DNA from: Streptomyces sedi
GTDB lineage: Bacteria > Actinomycetota > Actinomycetes > Streptomycetales > Streptomycetaceae
DNA: 64,000 bases
Assembly (NCBI RefSeq): GCF_006335015.1
Contig: NZ_VDGT01000020.1
Location: forward strand, 1-64,000
Direction of reading: 5' to 3'
Shown here: positions 1 through 10,080 of the stretch, in pieces
How the letters are laid out: every line of letters begins with the position of its first letter
Position numbering within the stretch: the first letter of the stretch is position 1
Notes under the pieces: model-generated
What the model was told of the DNA's origin: nothing
What the model saw: the letters and a program-made list of their open reading frames with translations, nothing else
Databases searched by the model: none
Made by a program: the position numbers and the translations under genes

Positions 1-114
1 GCGCTGATCCAGGGGCAGCGCGACTTCTTCGGGGCGCACACCTACCGGCGGGTCGACCGGGAGGGCGACTTCCACACGCTCTGGGGCGAGGACCGCTCGG
101 AGCGGCGGGGCTGA
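1..114 (+). CDS. gnd: 6-phosphogluconate dehydrogenase, C-terminal end (partial)
   Basis: An open frame enters from the window edge and gives 37 residues before a TGA at 112-114. They include QRDFFGAHTYRR and FHTLWGEDRSE, which is the typical C-terminal tail of decarboxylating 6-phosphogluconate dehydrogenase in actinobacteria. The family converts 6-phosphogluconate to ribulose-5-phosphate and CO2 in the oxidative pentose phosphate pathway, in the cytosol. All catalytic domains lie outside the window, so activity and cofactor preference cannot be judged. The gene converges on the GH1 gene on the minus strand. Confidence 0.85.
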   Translation, partial: ALIQGQRDFFGAHTYRRVDREGDFHTLWGEDRSERRG

Positions 115-163
115 ACGCGGAACGGGGCACGGTGCCCGTCGGGCCAGGGTGCCGTGTCGGGCA
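115..163. terminator. Convergent intergenic hairpin region
   Basis: This short stretch lies between two convergent genes. It is full of complementary segments, including GGGCAC/GTGCCC and a near match between CACGG and CCGTG blocks, so it can fold on either strand. There is no U-tract. It is a weak candidate for a shared bidirectional terminator. Confidence 0.35.
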
Positions 164-1579
164 CTAGCCTCCGCGGGTGAGCCGCACGGTGTCCCGGTAC
201 CAGGCGCCGCTCTCCTTGACGGTGCGCCGCTGGGTGTCGTAGTCCACCCGCACGATGCCGAACCGCTTGTCGTACCCGAAAGCCCATTCGAAATTGTCGA
301 AGAGAGACCAGGAAAAATAGCCGCGCACGTCGGCCCCCTGGGCCCTGGCCTCGGCGACGGCCGCCAGATGGCCGGCGAGATAGGCGACGCGGTCCTCGTC
401 GCGCACCTCGCCGTCCGCCGCGACGGTGTCGTCGAAGGCGGCGCCGTTCTCCGTGATCACCAGCGGCACCCCGTACTCGCGGTCTAGGCGCAGCAGCAGC
501 TTGGTGAGTCCGGCGGGCACGATCTCCCAGTCCATGGCGGTGCGCGGCAGCCCGAACGGCACGGTGCGCACGACCGGCAGGCCCCGTTCGTCCGTGGTCG
601 CGCCGTGCTCGTCGGTGCCGCTGAACTGGTGGCTGGTGTAGTAGTTGACGCCGAGCAGGTCCAGCGGCTGGGCGATGGTGGCCATGTCGCCGTCGCGCAC
701 CGGCAGGGTGACGCCGGCGGAGGGCAGCTCGGCCAGCAGGTCCTCCGGGTAGCGGCCGTGCACCAGGGCGTCCAGGTAGAGCCGGGAGCCCAGGGCGTCG
801 GCGCGGCGGGCCGCCTCGCGGTCCTGCTCGCTGTCGCTGGCCGGGGAGCCGTGGCCGAGGTTGAGCACGATGCCCAGGTTCAGCTCGTCGCCGGCCTCGG
901 CCGCCGCCGCCCGCATCCGCTGGGCGGCCATGCCGTGGCCGAGCAGCAGGTGGTGGGCGGCGTGCAGGGCGTCGGAGAAGTCCTTCCGCCCCGGGGCGTG
1001 GACGCCCTCGTGGTAGCCGAGCATCGCCGAGCACCAGGGTTCGTTCAGCGTCGTCCAGTTGACCACCCGGTCGCCCAGCGCGCGGTAGGTCAGCTCCGCG
1101 TACTCGGCGAAGCGGTGGGCGGTGTCCCGCTCCGGCCAGCCGCCGGCGTCCTCCAGCTCCTGGGGCAGATCCCAGTGGTAGAGGGTCGCCCAGGGCGTGA
1201 TGCCGTGCTCCAGCAGGGTGTCGACCAGCCGGTCGTAGAACGCGATGCCCTTGGCGTTGACCGGTCCCCTGCCGCCCGGCTGGATGCGGGGCCAGGCCAG
1301 CGAGAAGCGGTAGCTGTCCACGCCGAGGCCGGCGATCAGCTTCACGTCCTCGGGCATCAGCCGGTAGTGGTCGCAGGCGGTGTCGCCGTTCTCGGCGCCC
1401 GCGACGGCGCCCGGCACGCGGCAGAAGGTGTCCCAGATGGAGTCGGTGCGGCCGTCGGCTCCGGTGGCGCCCTCGATCTGGTAGGCGGAGGTGGCGACGC
1501 CCCAGGTGAAGTTCTCCGCCAGCTCGGGGAAGGCGCGGGGCGCGCCGAGGGGTGTGGTCGTGGTGGCGTGGATCGTCAT
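164..1579 (-). CDS. GH1 family beta-glucosidase
   Basis: This is a glycoside hydrolase family 1 (beta-glucosidase type) TIM barrel. Counted from an upstream GTG at 1594 (476 residues), the acid/base motif TLNEP is at about 182-186 and the nucleophile motif ITENG at about 380-384. There is no signal peptide, so it should act in the cytosol on imported beta-linked disaccharides. The GTG at 1594 overlaps the only good Shine-Dalgarno sequence (AGGAG), so the ATG at 1579 (471 residues) is preferred, although its spacing of 14 nt is long. It is the last gene of a minus-strand operon behind a Dpp-type importer and a LacI regulator, which suggests it hydrolyses the imported sugar. It is a paralogue of the GH1 gene at 53704. 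Exact substrate (cellobiose, laminaribiose or other) is inferred only. Confidence 0.9.
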   Translation of the reverse strand: MTIHATTTTPLGAPRAFPELAENFTWGVATSAYQIEGATGADGRTDSIWDTFCRVPGAVAGAENGDTACDHYRLMPEDVKLIAGLGVDSYRFSLAWPRIQPGGRGPVNAKGIAFYDRLVDTLLEHGITPWATLYHWDLPQELEDAGGWPERDTAHRFAEYAELTYRALGDRVVNWTTLNEPWCSAMLGYHEGVHAPGRKDFSDALHAAHHLLLGHGMAAQRMRAAAAEAGDELNLGIVLNLGHGSPASDSEQDREAARRADALGSRLYLDALVHGRYPEDLLAELPSAGVTLPVRDGDMATIAQPLDLLGVNYYTSHQFSGTDEHGATTDERGLPVVRTVPFGLPRTAMDWEIVPAGLTKLLLRLDREYGVPLVITENGAAFDDTVAADGEVRDEDRVAYLAGHLAAVAEARAQGADVRGYFSWSLFDNFEWAFGYDKRFGIVRVDYDTQRRTVKESGAWYRDTVRLTRGG

Positions 1580-1618
1580 GGTGCTCGTGGTCACTCCTGT
1601 CAGTGGTCGGCGTGCAGC

Positions 1619-2610
<992 letters not shown>

Positions 2611-2614
<4 letters not shown>

Positions 2615-3711
2615 GCCGGGTTGTCCTTCCGGGGAGAACGGTCCGGAGCGGCCTTTGTCGACTCGTCCGGGGCCGGCTCGTCCGGGACCGTCTCGTCCGG
2701 GGCCGGCCGTGCCTGCGCCGGCACCGCGGCGGCGGCGTCGCGGGCGACCGCCGTCACCGGCTGGTCGCGCAGCACCGGGGTGAAGCCGACGCGCATCCGC
2801 ACGGAGCGGTCCGCCTTGTCGTTGCGCAGCCTGGGGTTGATGAACTCGTCGATGCCGTAGTTGATCAGCGCCAGCGAGGTGCCGAGCAGCGCGATACACA
2901 GCCCGGCGGGGACGAACCACCACCAGGCGTCCTGTGCCAGGGCCTGGTTGCTCTGCGCCCAGAACAGGACCGTGCCCCAGTTCCACTCGGAGATGTCGGC
3001 GATCCCTATGAAGGCGAGGGTGATGTTGGAGAGCACCGCGAAGATGACCGTGCCGATGAAGCCGGTGGCGATGACCGGCGTCAGGTTCGGCAGCAGTTCG
3101 AAGACGATGATCCGCCACGTCGACTCGCCGGTGGCGCGTGCGGCCTGGACGTAGTCGCGCCCGCGCAGCGAGAGCGTCTGCGCCCGCAGCACCCGCGCGC
3201 CCCAGGCCCAGGAGGTCAGGCCGATCACGGCCGCTATGGTCAGGTCGTTGGTCTCGGGCAGGAAGCTGGTGATGATGATGATCAGCGGCAGCCCGGGGAT
3301 GACCAGGAAGATGTTGCTCAACGAGGAGAGCGCGTCGTCGCCGAAGCCGCCGAGATAGCCGGCGGTCACCCCGATGAGCACGCCCAGCACCGTGGCCAGG
3401 ATCGCGGCGACGAAGCCCACCACCAGCACGCCCCTGGTGCCCACCAGGATCTGGGAGAAGATGTCCTGCCCGGTCTGGGTGGTGCCGAAGGGGTGGTCCC
3501 ACGACGGCGAGGCCATGATCTCCTCTCCGCGCGCCGAGGGGTCGTAGGGGGCCAGCATCTCGCCGAAGATGCCCAGGAGCACGAAGACCCCGAGGATGGA
3601 CAGGCCGACGATCGTCTTGCCGTTGCGCAGGAAGCGCAGCCGGTCGCGGCGCGGGGCCGCGTCGGTCTCGGCCGCGGCGACGACGGCCGATTCGGTTGCC
3701 TGGAGCGCCAT
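2611..3711 (-). CDS. ABC transporter permease, OppC/DppC type
   Basis: This 366-residue integral membrane protein has the OppC N-terminal segment (a first transmembrane helix followed by the GTTQTGQDIFSQ region) and the BPD_transp_1 core, including a permease loop around the AARATGEST segment. About 50 residues of Ala/Pro/Asp-rich cytosolic tail follow the last helix, beyond the usual end of the family. The ATG at 3711 is chosen because GGGAGG lies 10 nt upstream; a GTG at 3720 would overlap that site. Its stop overlaps the ATPase start by four bases. It forms the translocation channel with the permease encoded just upstream. Confidence 0.9.
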
Positions 3712-3716
3712 GACCG

Positions 3717-4693
3717 TCACGCCTCCCTTCGGGTTCGGGGGTCGAGCAGCAGATAGATGAGGTCGGCCACCAGGTTGGCGGCCAACACGGCCAGGGTGAT
3801 GATCAGGAAGACGCCCTGCATCAGCGGGTAGTCCTTGGCGCCGACGCCCTGGAAGAGGATGTAGCCGATGCCGGGATAGGAGAAGACCATCTCGACGAGC
3901 AGCGTGCCGCCCACGATGAAGCCCAGCGAGAGCGCGAAGTTGGAGATGCTCGGCAGGATCGCGTTCCTGGCGGCGTAGGAGAACATCACGCGCCGCTCGG
4001 GCAGCCCCTTGGCCTGGGCGACCAGCACGTAGTCCTCGGCCGAGACGGAGACCATCATGTTCCGCATCCCCAGGATCCAGCCGGCGATGGCGCTGACGAT
4101 GATGGTCAGGGCGGGCAGCGTGCCGTGGTAGATGGTGCTGGAGATGAACGGCCAGTCGAAGGCCGGCACCAGGCTGTTGTCGTAGCCGCCGGAGGCCGGG
4201 AAGATCGACCACTGCACGGCGAACAGCGCGATGGCGATGAGCCCGAGCCAGAAGTACGGGATGGCCGACAGGAACGTGGTGACGGGCAGCATGTTGTCCA
4301 CCCACGAGCCGCGCTTCCAGCCGGCGTAGACGCCGATCGCGGTGCCCAGCAGGAAGCTGAGGACCGTCGTCAGGCCCATCAGTCCCAGCGTCCACGGGAG
4401 GCTCTGGCTGATGATCTCGGAGACCCCGGTGGGGAAGTAGGTGAACGAGGTCCCCAGGTCGCCGTCGAGCAGGTTGCCCCAGTAGTCGAGGTACTGCCGC
4501 CAGACGGACGCCTCGTTGTCCAGGCCGAAGAGGGTGCGCAGCGAGTCGATCGCCTTGCTGTCCAACTGGCCCTGGTAGCGGGTGATCAGGGACTGCACCG
4601 GGTCGCCCGGCATCATCCGGGGGATGAAGAAGTTGATGGTGATGGCGGCCCAGGCGGTGAAGAGGTAGAAGCCGAGGCGCTGGATCAGATACC

Positions 4694-4697
<4 letters not shown>
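3717..4697 (-). CDS. ABC transporter permease, OppB/DppB type
   Basis: This 326-residue protein begins VRYLIQRLGFYLF and continues with INFFIPRMMPGDPV, a typical DppB N-terminus with one helix and an external domain, followed by the BPD_transp_1 core. The permease loop region (VLVAQAKGLPERR) is present and the C-terminus ends DPRTRREA, as expected. The GTG start at 4697 overlaps the stop of the upstream ATPase gene in a GTGA arrangement; the longer frame to 4763 would overlap that gene by 70 bases and is rejected. Five bases separate its stop from the OppC-type start. Confidence 0.9.
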
Positions 4698-5833
<1,136 letters not shown>

Positions 5834-5864
5834 GACGGTGGGTTCCTGTCGTACGTCGGCTGGT

Positions 5865-5908
5865 GCCCGCCCCCGCCTTCCGGGGCGTCGGTTGCGGCGG
5901 GGGCGGGC
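5865..5908 (-). promoter_or_regulatory. Intercistronic hairpin between binding protein and ATPase genes
   Basis: Perfect 13-bp GC-only arms at 5865-5877 and 5896-5908 enclose an 18-nt loop. It sits just after the stop of the binding-protein gene and before the ATPase start. In ABC importer operons a stem-loop here commonly stabilises the binding-protein message and lets only part of transcription continue. There is no U-tract. Confidence 0.55.
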
Positions 5909-5937
5909 GGGCTGGGTGGCCTTCCGGTGCCGGGGCG

Positions 5938-7626
5938 TCAGCCGTCGGCGGGCTCCAGGTTGAGCACGACCTCCAGGGCGTTGCGCTGGGTGGGCTGCGG
6001 CGGAGCGTAGGGGTCCTCCTCCGAGGGCCAGCCGACCCAGTGGCGCGTGCTGTACTCGGCGCCCACGGGGGAGGCGACGGTCGGGATCATCGGCACCTCC
6101 TCGACGAAGATGCGCTGGATCTCGTCCATGGCCTCGGTGCGGCTCGCGTCGTCCGTGGCGTCGGCGTAGGCGCGCAGGGCCTCACCGGCGTCCTCGCTGG
6201 CGAAGCGGCCGAAGTTGCCGCCGGGGGACGCCTCTCCGATCGGCTTGAGCAGCGCGTCGTCCATCACGTGCTGGTAGCCGTCGTAGGGGGTGGCGCCGCC
6301 GTTGGTCCAGTGCAGGGTGGCGTCGAAGCCGCCGGCGTCGACGGAGGTGCGCCAGCCGTCGACGGTCGCGGTCTCGACGGACGCGTCGATGCCGATCTCC
6401 GCCAGATTGTCGGAGATCACCGACAGCGAGGTCAGATAGTCCGACCAGCCGGCCGGGTCGACCAGGGTCATGGTGACCGGATCGCCGTCGGGCGTGCGCA
6501 GGGTGTCGCCCTGGAAGGTGTAGCCGTTCTCCTCCAGCAGGGCGCGGGCGCCCTCGACGTCGCGCTCGACGGTCGCGCCCTGGTACTCGGGCGCCAGGAA
6601 GGAGTCGCCGGCCGGCAGCGGCAGGCCCGTCGGGCTCTCCACGACGGGGAACGCGCCGGCGTGGCCCTGCTCGTGGATGGCCTGCCGGTCGACGACCATG
6701 TTCATCGCCTGACGCAGCACCACGTCGTCGAAGGGCTCGCGCTCGGTGTTGATCCACAGTCCGTGGATGCCGAGGCCGGTGGGGAACCAGAGGTTGTGGT
6801 TCTCCGGGTCGTGGGAGAGGTAGACGTCCTCGAAGTTCGGGATGAAGACGTAGGACCACTCCAGCTCGCCGTTGGCCAGGGCGGTGGTCGCCGCGTTGTT
6901 GTCGTTGTAGCCCGTGTAGCGCAGCTCCTCGACCTCGGGCAGCTCCTGCCAGTACTCGTCGCGCCGGGTGAGGGTGACCGTCTGCGGGGTGAAGGTCTTG
7001 AGGGTGTAGGGGCCCGTGCCCACGGGGTCCTGGTTCTCGAAGGTCTCCGGGTTGTCGACCTCGGACCATATGTGTTCGGGAACGATGTAGGTCTGGTAGA
7101 TCTTGACCTGGTTGACGAACTGAGGGGCCGAGAAGGTCAGGGTGACCTGGTTGCCGTCCTGGGTGATCTCCTCGAACGGGATCGCGCCCGCGTTCAGGCC
7201 CGCGTGATCCTTCAACAACTGAAAGGTGAACGCCACGTCCTCGGCGTCGAACGTCTCGCCGTCGGACCAGGTCGCGCCCTCACGGACGGTCAGGACCAGC
7301 TCGGTGTACTCCTCGTTCCAGGACCACTCCTCCGCGAGCCAGGGCTTGCCCTCCTCCTCGGGGGCGATGCCGTTGGTCATCACCAGCGGCTCGTAGACCA
7401 TGGCGCGGTAGCCGAGCGAGGCGCCGGCCGAGGTCTCCAGCAGCGGGTTGCTGTTGTTGGCCTGGGGCCCGTTGGGCATCCCGACGGTCAGCACCCCGTC
7501 GCCGTTGCCGCCGCCCTTGTTGTCGCGGTTGCTGTTGGCGTCGGAGCAGGCGGCCAGCAGCGAGAGCGACAGTACGACTCCGGTCGCCAGTGCGAGGTTT
7601 CTGCGGGCTCGTGGTTGGACTCTCAC
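5938..7626 (-). CDS. Extracellular solute-binding lipoprotein, family 5 (DppA/OppA type)
   Basis: This 562-residue protein starts with a basic segment, a hydrophobic stretch and the lipobox LAAC with Cys27, so it should be exported and lipid-anchored. The rest is a family 5 (SBP_bac_5) substrate-binding protein, with the typical LTVREGATWSDGE and DVAFTFQLL segments. The GTG start at 7626 has GGGAG six bases upstream. It is the first transport gene after the LacI regulator and is separated from the ATPase gene by a strong hairpin. Family 5 proteins bind peptides, opines or oligosaccharides; the linked GH1 enzyme favours a beta-glucoside. Confidence 0.9.
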   Translation of the reverse strand: MRVQPRARRNLALATGVVLSLSLLAACSDANSNRDNKGGGNGDGVLTVGMPNGPQANNSNPLLETSAGASLGYRAMVYEPLVMTNGIAPEEEGKPWLAEEWSWNEEYTELVLTVREGATWSDGETFDAEDVAFTFQLLKDHAGLNAGAIPFEEITQDGNQVTLTFSAPQFVNQVKIYQTYIVPEHIWSEVDNPETFENQDPVGTGPYTLKTFTPQTVTLTRRDEYWQELPEVEELRYTGYNDNNAATTALANGELEWSYVFIPNFEDVYLSHDPENHNLWFPTGLGIHGLWINTEREPFDDVVLRQAMNMVVDRQAIHEQGHAGAFPVVESPTGLPLPAGDSFLAPEYQGATVERDVEGARALLEENGYTFQGDTLRTPDGDPVTMTLVDPAGWSDYLTSLSVISDNLAEIGIDASVETATVDGWRTSVDAGGFDATLHWTNGGATPYDGYQHVMDDALLKPIGEASPGGNFGRFASEDAGEALRAYADATDDASRTEAMDEIQRIFVEEVPMIPTVASPVGAEYSTRHWVGWPSEEDPYAPPQPTQRNALEVVLNLEPADG

Positions 7627-7685
7627 GGAAGGCTCCCAGGGTGGTCTCTTGACGGGGTGGTGGAACGGTGCGGAGAACGGGGGCG

Positions 7686-8687
7686 TCAGCCGGGTGCCGA
7701 GGACCGGATGACGAGTTCGGTGGGCAGCACGAGGGGGTCGGGGCGCAGGGCCGTGGTGCCGCTGAGGTGGTCGAGCATCCGCCGGGCCGCGGCCTCGCCC
7801 ATCGCCTGCATGGGCTGGCGGACGGTGGTGAGCGAGGGCTCGGTGTAGGCGGCGATGGGGATGTCGTCGAAGCCGATGACGGCCACGTCGTCGGGGACCC
7901 GCCGGCCGGCGGCGCGCAGCGCGTGCAGCACGCCGGTGGCGCTGAGGTCGTTGTGGCAGAAGACGGAGTCGAACGCGAGGCCGTCGGCGAGCGCGCGCTC
8001 GATCACCCGCTGACCGCAGCGGACGGTGAAGTCGCCCTCGAAGGTGCGGGAGGCGGGCTGTCCCACGCCGTGTTCGGTGAGCACCTCGGCGAAGCCGCCG
8101 AGCCGGTCCCGCACGCAGCCGAAGTGGGCGGGGCCGGTCACCACCAGCGGTGCGCGGCGCCCGGAGGTGAGCAGGTGCTGGGCGGCCGAGGCGCCGCCGG
8201 CGCGGTTGGTGGTGGAGACCGAGGGGAACGCGGCGCCCTGGCCGCGGTCGTCGACCAGGACCAGCGGCAGCCCCTGGTGGTGGAGGGCGGCGATGGAACC
8301 CCTGGTGTTCTCCGGCTCGATCACCAGCACCCCGTCGAAGGCGCGGGCCGAGACCTGGCTGGTGAACTGGGTCATCGACTCCTCACCGCGGTTGCAGGTG
8401 AAGAGCAGCAGGCCGTAGCCGGCGGCCTCCAGCGTGTCCGCGACGCCCTGGAGCACCTCGGCCGACCAGGGCCAGGTCAGGGAAGGGACGAGCATGGCCA
8501 ACGTGCGGCTGTTCCCCCGGGCGAGGCCGACCGCGCGGGCGGAGGGCACATAGCCCAGCTCGGCGATGACGGTGCGCACCCGTTCCGCCGTCCCGGAGTC
8601 CACCTCGCCCTTGCCGTTGAGCACGCGCGAGACCGTGGTCTTGCTGACGGCCGCGTTGCGGGCGACATCGGCGATGGTGACACGCAT
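7686..8687 (-). CDS. LacI family transcriptional regulator
   Basis: This 333-residue protein has a LacI helix-turn-helix at residues 1-50 (VTIADVARNAAVSKTTVSRVLNG) with the hinge helix ending VGLARGNSRT, followed by a periplasmic-binding-like effector domain. The ATG at 8687 has AGGAG eight bases upstream. It precedes the importer and GH1 operon on the same strand with only 59 bases between, so it may be co-transcribed with it. A perfect palindrome just after its predicted transcription start suggests autorepression. It most likely senses a sugar delivered by the adjacent importer. The effector is not identifiable from sequence. Confidence 0.92.
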   Translation of the reverse strand: MRVTIADVARNAAVSKTTVSRVLNGKGEVDSGTAERVRTVIAELGYVPSARAVGLARGNSRTLAMLVPSLTWPWSAEVLQGVADTLEAAGYGLLLFTCNRGEESMTQFTSQVSARAFDGVLVIEPENTRGSIAALHHQGLPLVLVDDRGQGAAFPSVSTTNRAGGASAAQHLLTSGRRAPLVVTGPAHFGCVRDRLGGFAEVLTEHGVGQPASRTFEGDFTVRCGQRVIERALADGLAFDSVFCHNDLSATGVLHALRAAGRRVPDDVAVIGFDDIPIAAYTEPSLTTVRQPMQAMGEAAARRMLDHLSGTTALRPDPLVLPTELVIRSSAPG

Positions 8688-8757
8688 GGGGGAGGCTCCT
8701 CGGCACGCTGAGCAGGGGGCTGCCGCGGGGCTTTCGGCGGCAGCGCCGACACCGGTC

Positions 8758-8773
8758 CCGGAACCGGTTCCGG
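8758..8773. promoter_or_regulatory. Candidate LacI-type operator (16-bp perfect palindrome)
   Basis: CCGGAACCGGTTCCGG reads identically on both strands and has the central CG typical of LacI-family operators. It lies about 8-23 bases downstream of the start point predicted from the promoter at 8788-8816, where bound repressor would block transcription of the LacI-type gene and possibly the operon behind it. Confidence 0.55.
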
Positions 8774-8787
8774 CGATGTTGCGTGGG

Positions 8788-8816
8788 AGTTAATCGCGGG
8801 GGCGGGATGACGTCAA
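8788..8816 (-). promoter_or_regulatory. Predicted promoter of the LacI-type gene
   Basis: On the minus strand a TTGACG -35 box (8816-8811) is followed after exactly 17 bases by TTAACT (8793-8788). The -35 is part of a TGACGTCA palindrome (8808-8815). The predicted start is near 8781, giving a leader of about 94 bases before the ATG at 8687. Confidence 0.45.
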
Positions 8817-9008
8817 TATGTCGCGCCACTTTTCTTTTGACAGGCGCTCAAGGCCCCTTATGCCTTCAAGAGGTGTACCTGGAAAACGTTTCACCCTCGC
8901 TGACCAGGCCCGGACGCGTCATGGTCACATAACCAGCACCCGCTCCCACGGGTCGGCCATCCGACGGACTCCGCACCGACGGCGGCCCCGTCAACGCGCG
9001 CCCCGTCG

Positions 9009-9035
9009 CCCGGACTGGCAGCGTGCCAGTCCGGG
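9009..9035. promoter_or_regulatory. 27-nt dyad upstream of LLM oxidoreductase
   Basis: Perfect 12-bp arms (CCCGGACTGGCA at 9009-9020 and its complement at 9024-9035) are separated by GCG. The dyad ends 29 bases before the start codon of the LLM oxidoreductase gene. It could be a repressor operator of TetR/GntR type or a leader RNA hairpin. Confidence 0.5.
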
Positions 9036-9064
9036 GGACCGACCCGCCAGGCCCAGGGAGCACG

Positions 9065-10039
9065 ATGCAGATCGGTTACAAACTGGCCGCCGAGGCCTTC
9101 GGCCCGAACGAGTTGGTGCGGCAGGCCGTGCTCGCGGAGCGCGCCGGCTTCGACTTCGCCGAGATCAGCGACCACTACCACCCCTGGCTCGACGTCCAGG
9201 GCCACTCCCCCTTCGCCTGGTCGGTGCTCGGCACCATCGCCGCCAGGACCGAACGGCTCGGGCTCGCCACCGGGGTGACCTGCCCGACCGTGCGCTACCA
9301 CCCGGCGGTGATCGCCCAGGCGGCGGCGACCCTCGCACTGCTCTCCGACGGGCGGTTCACCCTCGGCGTCGGCTCGGGCGAACGTCTCAACGAGCACGTC
9401 GTGGGCCTGGAGTTCCCCGACTCGGTGCAGGTGCGCCAGCAGCTGCTGCGCGAGGCCCTGGAGATCATCGGCCTCCTCTGGCAGGGCGGGTACCGCTCCT
9501 ACGAGGGCGAGCACCTGCGGCTGGAGGACGCCAGGATCTTCGACCTGCCGCCCACCCCGCCGGCGCTCGCGGTCGCGGCCGGCGGCCCGGACGCGGCGCG
9601 GCTCGCCGCGGAGCTCGGCTCGGCGCTCTTCGCCACCGAGCCGCGGCCCGAGCTGGTGAACGCCTACCGCGAGGCGGGGGGCGACGGGCCGCGCTACGTG
9701 GAGATGCCGGTCTCCTACGCGGCGGACGAACACGAGGCGGCGCGTGCCGCGTTGACCACCAACCGCTGGGCGGTCACCGGCTGGAAGGTGATGAGCGAAC
9801 TGCCCAACCCGGTCAACTTCGACGCGGCGACCACCACCGTCCGGGAGAGCGACATCCGTGAGAGCTTCGCCTGCGGCTCGGACGTGTCCCGCTATCTGGA
9901 GGTGGCCCAGCCCTTCGTCGACGCCGGCTTCGACCGGCTGGTGCTGATGAACGCCGGGCCCGACGCGGACGCCTTCCTCGACTTCTACCAGCGGGAGTTG
10001 GAGGGGCCGCTGCGCGAGCTGGCGCCGCGGCGGGGCTGA
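9065..10039 (+). CDS. LLM-class F420-dependent oxidoreductase (G6PDH-like family)
   Basis: This 324-residue protein has a luciferase-like monooxygenase fold. Segments such as FAEISDHYHPWLDVQGHSPFAW near residue 40, GVTCPTVRYHPA and LGVGSGERLNEHV match the F420-dependent glucose-6-phosphate-dehydrogenase-like subgroup found in actinobacteria. These enzymes transfer hydride between coenzyme F420 and a substrate. The ATG at 9065 has AGGGAG close upstream; the longer frame from 9023 starts inside the dyad leader and is rejected. It converges on the DyP gene. Whether it uses a sugar phosphate cannot be told from sequence; similar proteins act on other substrates. Confidence 0.85.
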   Translation: MQIGYKLAAEAFGPNELVRQAVLAERAGFDFAEISDHYHPWLDVQGHSPFAWSVLGTIAARTERLGLATGVTCPTVRYHPAVIAQAAATLALLSDGRFTLGVGSGERLNEHVVGLEFPDSVQVRQQLLREALEIIGLLWQGGYRSYEGEHLRLEDARIFDLPPTPPALAVAAGGPDAARLAAELGSALFATEPRPELVNAYREAGGDGPRYVEMPVSYAADEHEAARAALTTNRWAVTGWKVMSELPNPVNFDAATTTVRESDIRESFACGSDVSRYLEVAQPFVDAGFDRLVLMNAGPDADAFLDFYQRELEGPLRELAPRRG

Positions 10040-10044
10040 CCGCC

Positions 10045-10073
10045 CCGGGCCCCGGGCGGCGCCCGGGGCCCGG
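10045..10073. terminator. Bidirectional terminator hairpin
   Basis: Perfect 13-bp arms (10045-10057 and 10061-10073) with a 3-nt loop fill the gap between two convergent stop codons (10039 and 10081). This is a very stable GC-only hairpin without a U-tract, which is common for actinobacterial terminators. Confidence 0.7.
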
Positions 10074-10080
10074 CGCCGGC

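Larger units (their letters stand above)
8688..9064. other. Divergent regulatory region between lacI-type and LLM oxidoreductase genes
   Basis: This 377-bp gap holds no credible gene. It contains a minus-strand promoter and operator for the LacI-type gene (8758-8816), a LacI-like AAACGTTT core at 8884-8891 within GGAAAACGTTTCACC, and a 27-nt dyad at 9009-9035 in front of the LLM oxidoreductase gene. The part around 8780-8890 is much more AT-rich than its surroundings, as expected for promoters. Confidence 0.6.

Noticed and set aside
5863..7848. Long plus-strand frame of 661 codons opposite the binding-protein gene
   Set aside because: It is the antisense shadow of the family 5 binding protein, with no recognisable motifs and no ribosome binding site.
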